Of a stretch of DNA of 7,745 nt, positions 5,947-7,745 are shown one piece after another; positions within the stretch are counted from its first letter, which is position 1, and every line of letters begins with the position of its first letter. Both the position numbers and the translations under genes were made by a program. Location of the stretch: NCBI GenBank assembly GCA_003228415.1, contig QIDL01000110.1, positions 1-7,745 on the forward strand, written 5' to 3'. This DNA comes from Gammaproteobacteria bacterium. Its GTDB lineage: Bacteria; Pseudomonadota; Gammaproteobacteria; Pseudomonadales; Azotimanducaceae. The notes beneath the pieces are model-generated. The model had not been told where the DNA came from, searched no databases, and saw only the letters and a list, made by a program, of their open reading frames with translations.

Positions 5947-6819
5947 TCAGCCCTGCAGCGGGTTGATCGCCGGCCAGGTTTCTTTGCTGGCAAGAATTTT
6001 CTCGCCGATCTCCTCCACGTCCCACGGACCTTCGGAGATATCCCGCGAGGCGATGGGCGTGAGCTGCCAGGACAGCAGCTGCACGTTGTTGCCGGCTACC
6101 AGCCACTGGCGACCGGTGATGTCCTTGGCGTCATCGGTGCACAGCCAGACGATGGCGGGAGAGACGCTTTCCGGCGGGAACTGGTCCTGAACCTGTTCCG
6201 GCAGAATGTCCTCGGTCATCCGCGAGGTTGCGGTGGGCGCGAGGACGTTGACGTTGATACCGTACTTCAATCCCTCGAGCCACAGGCAACGGGCAAAGCC
6301 GGCGATCCCTGCCTTGGCGGCGCCGTAGTTGGTCTGACCGAAGTTGCCGAACAACCCGGAAGTCGAACTGGTCATGATGATCCGGCCACCTTCGCCACGT
6401 TCGAGCATGTGGTCGAATGCCACTTTGGTCACCAGATAGGTCCCGCGCAGATGTACGTCGAGCACGAGGTCCCACATATCGTCTTCCATTTTCTTGAAAG
6501 ACTTGTCGCGCAGGATTCCGGCGTTGGCAATGAGTATATCGAGCTTGCCGAACTCGTTGACGGCCGTCTGCACCATCTCCTGTGCTGCGGCTTTATCGGT
6601 TACCGAACCGTAGTGGGCGCATGCCTTGCCGCCTGCCGCCTTGATCTCTTCGACCACCCCGTCGGCCATGGAGTGACCTTCACCGGTACCGTCCCGGGAG
6701 CCACCCAGATCGTTTACCACCACCGAAGCCCCTTCTCTGGCCAGCAACATTGCGTGTGCACGGCCGAGACCACCACCCGCTCCGGTAACCAGCGCTACTT
6801 TTCCATCCAACATTCCCAT
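5947..6819 (-). CDS. short-chain dehydrogenase/reductase, MFE-2-like (3R)-hydroxyacyl-CoA dehydrogenase type
   Basis: A complete 290-residue classical SDR. The NAD(P)-binding 'TGAGGGLG' is at 12-19, 'NAG' at 99-101, and the catalytic set is Ser152, Tyr165 and Lys169 in 'NYGAAKAG', with the normal 13-residue Ser-Tyr spacing. The segment 'VVNDLGGSRDGTGEGHS' (34-50), followed by 'VVEEIKAAGGKA', is the long loop typical of the dehydrogenase domain of peroxisomal multifunctional enzyme type 2. This suggests oxidation of a 3-hydroxyacyl-CoA or related steroid-like CoA ester with NAD+; the exact substrate is not shown. The C-terminus after 245 is longer than in minimal SDRs, as in MFE-2 relatives. 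ATG 6819 has AGGAG (complement of 6826-6830) six bases upstream. It is the first gene of a minus-strand operon with two ACAD genes behind it, fitting a beta-oxidation role. It appears intact while both ACADs are broken. Confidence 0.93.
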   Translation of the reverse strand: MGMLDGKVALVTGAGGGLGRAHAMLLAREGASVVVNDLGGSRDGTGEGHSMADGVVEEIKAAGGKACAHYGSVTDKAAAQEMVQTAVNEFGKLDILIANAGILRDKSFKKMEDDMWDLVLDVHLRGTYLVTKVAFDHMLERGEGGRIIMTSSTSGLFGNFGQTNYGAAKAGIAGFARCLWLEGLKYGINVNVLAPTATSRMTEDILPEQVQDQFPPESVSPAIVWLCTDDAKDITGRQWLVAGNNVQLLSWQLTPIASRDISEGPWDVEEIGEKILASKETWPAINPLQG

Positions 6820-6824
6820 GGTTT

Positions 6825-6900
6825 ACTCCTATGAGTGCGTAAAATTTTGTGAACGATGAAGTCTAAGGTGAGGGCCGACAAAAACAAGAGTCATAGGAGT
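6825..6900. repeat. 10-bp inverted repeat in the region upstream of the SDR
   Basis: ACTCCTATGA (6825-6834) and TCATAGGAGT (6891-6900) are perfect reverse complements separated by 56 bases. The left arm contains the SDR ribosome binding site on the minus strand. Between them lies an AAAATTTT palindrome (6841-6848). This could be a paired operator or a chance duplication of a Shine-Dalgarno-like sequence. Confidence 0.5.
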
Positions 6901-7113
6901 CAATCGATTGATGAGTTACTCGAACGAATCGAGATTGACCTGAATAGACTGGAGGTCTCGCTGACGGCATACGCCCATTCGTCTCATCCTTACCGTTGGG
7001 AGGCTGTGCGCTGGCACATCCCGACCCTCGAAGCACGCCTTGAGGCGTTGCGGCGGTTACGTCGCCACAGGCCGCTGAAACTCACGGATTCAGGCTCGCG
7101 AATTCAAGATTAA
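6856..7113 (+). CDS. small hypothetical protein, charged and helical
   Basis: An 85-residue ORF that I do not recognise. The N-terminus is Lys/Arg-rich (MKSKVRADKNKSHR). The middle 'SIDELLERIEIDLNRLEVSL' looks like an amphipathic helix with Leu/Ile repeats, and after 'HPYRWEAVRWHIPTL' a second Arg/Leu-rich helix (about 58-72) follows. There are no cysteines, signal peptide or membrane segment. It might be a small regulatory or nucleic-acid-binding protein, but nothing specific supports this. No Shine-Dalgarno precedes ATG 6856; a -10-like TAAAAT at 6840-6845 would give an almost leaderless mRNA. The start may lie further in, because the first 19 codons coincide with the inverted repeat and palindrome upstream of the SDR. 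Its end overlaps the convergent GshB-like gene by 24 bases. Confidence 0.45.
   Translation: MKSKVRADKNKSHRSQSIDELLERIEIDLNRLEVSLTAYAHSSHPYRWEAVRWHIPTLEARLEALRRLRRHRPLKLTDSGSRIQD
6900..6911. repeat. 12-bp perfect palindrome, candidate operator
   Basis: TCAATCGATTGA is its own reverse complement and starts right at the end of the inverted-repeat arm, about 80 bases upstream of the SDR start codon. The position suits binding by a dimeric repressor such as a TetR-type protein. It also lies within the small ORF, so it may be coincidental. Confidence 0.4.
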
Positions 7114-7745
7114 CCGCACGGCCTCGTCGCTGAGATCTGTGCCTGTGAGTGACTCGATGCTCTCCAGGCCGCCGGGATTGGCGACATTGACCTCCATCAG
7201 ATAGGGATAAACCGTGTCGATGGCGGCGAATCCTGCACCCAGAATGGCCAGTTCTGTTGCGATAGGCTCGATCAGTCGCCGTTCGGCCTGGGAGAGACCG
7301 GTGCGGGCAATCTGTCCACCGGTTGCGATGTTACTGGTGTGTGTGTCGCTCGGAATCCTGAGATAACTTCCCAGCACGTGCCCGGCAGCAACCAGGCTGC
7401 GCTTCTCACCCTGGCATATTTCCGGGACAAAGCGCTGAGCGATGAGATAGCCGTCATTGGAGGCTGCAAACAGGGCGGACAAGGTCTCGCGAGTCACATC
7501 GCCCGCACAGATCTTGTGTACGTCGCGCCCGAAACTTCCTGCAGTTGGCTTGACGATCCAGTCGCCGCCGGAGGTCAAGACCGAGTAGAGGTAGTCGACG
7601 CGCGTACTGGTATGGGTCTCCGGCAGGGCGGACAGCCAGCGATGCTTGCCGTGCAGGTACATCATGACGTCTGGCGTGGTGATGAAGCGCTCGGCGGGCA
7701 GAGTTTTCAATAGCTGCATGCGGTCGAAAAACGTTACCTGGCGAC
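7090..7745 (-). CDS. glutathione synthetase-like ATP-grasp protein (5' partial)
   Basis: The frame is open from the window edge to TGA at 7092-7090; the 5' end lies outside. Residues upstream of the ATG at 7719 (..RQVTFFDR) continue the protein, so that ATG is internal. About 217 of the roughly 315 residues usual for GshB are visible. Counted from 7719, the ATP-binding 'DWIVKPTAGSFGRDV' (53-67, Lys57), 'IAQRFVPEICQGEKRSL' (93-109) and 'HTSNIATGGQIA' (127-138) parallel GshB's 'LKPLDG.GG', 'Q.YLP.I..GDKR' and 'TRGNLAAGG'. Asp168, Glu176 and Asn178 in 'YLMEVNVANPGG' fit the Mg2+ ligands. GshB joins gamma-glutamylcysteine and glycine using ATP. The divergence from E. coli GshB is appreciable, so a related ATP-grasp ligase with another substrate is possible. 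It converges with the small ORF, overlapping by 24 bases. Confidence 0.83.
   Translation of the reverse strand, partial: RQVTFFDRMQLLKTLPAERFITTPDVMMYLHGKHRWLSALPETHTSTRVDYLYSVLTSGGDWIVKPTAGSFGRDVHKICAGDVTRETLSALFAASNDGYLIAQRFVPEICQGEKRSLVAAGHVLGSYLRIPSDTHTSNIATGGQIARTGLSQAERRLIEPIATELAILGAGFAAIDTVYPYLMEVNVANPGGLESIESLTGTDLSDEAVRLILNSRA

Noticed and set aside
5119..6834. 571-residue plus-strand open frame
   Set aside because: It is antisense to the SDR and ACAD genes, whose frames carry unmistakable motifs; it is a product of high GC content.

Overview
The window looks like chromosomal DNA from an aerobic, high-GC gammaproteobacterium. The basis is the gene content: a DUF4124-type envelope protein, a GshB-like ATP-grasp enzyme, a YfcE-type phosphoesterase, and a set of acyl-CoA and lipid-type oxidoreductases. 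This placement is inference, because no rRNA or other taxonomic marker is present. Coding density is high and no stretch longer than 300 bases lacks a gene or gene remnant. I see no CRISPR array, insertion sequence, tRNA or rRNA.

Left part, plus strand (1-1026): the 3' end of an FprA-type ferredoxin/adrenodoxin-like NADP reductase is followed, with translational coupling, by a luciferase-like (LLM) flavin/F420-dependent oxidoreductase. Just after it, at 1043-1141 on the minus strand, lies the first ~33 codons of an aldo/keto reductase. This remnant keeps its own ribosome binding site but loses its homology just before the LLM stop codon, which marks a rearrangement scar. Divergent from it is a complete MFS exporter (1229-2545). 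Then come a secreted DUF4124 protein with a Tyr- and Pro-rich tail and a YfcE/MJ0936-type metallophosphoesterase ending at 3826.

Middle to right part, minus strand (6819 down to 3857): a beta-oxidation-like operon. An MFE-2-like short-chain dehydrogenase is intact and well supported. The two acyl-CoA dehydrogenase genes after it are damaged. The first has a good start at 5925 but a TAG at codon 44, where the ORF resumes perfectly as an ACAD. It then loses its C-terminus at about 4890, where the sequence passes out of frame into the second ACAD, which lacks its own N-terminus. The pair reads as two adjacent ACAD genes joined by an internal deletion, plus an independent nonsense change.

Right end: a small hypothetical ORF (6856-7113, plus) is divergent from the SDR and overlaps tail-to-tail with a GshB-like ATP-grasp gene that runs off the window. 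The DNA between the SDR and this ORF carries a 10-bp inverted repeat and a 12-bp perfect palindrome, a plausible operator region.

I find no convincing undescribed system. The most notable signal is the cluster of three gene lesions within 5 kb, which is either real decay of a lipid-catabolism locus or an assembly/sequencing problem.
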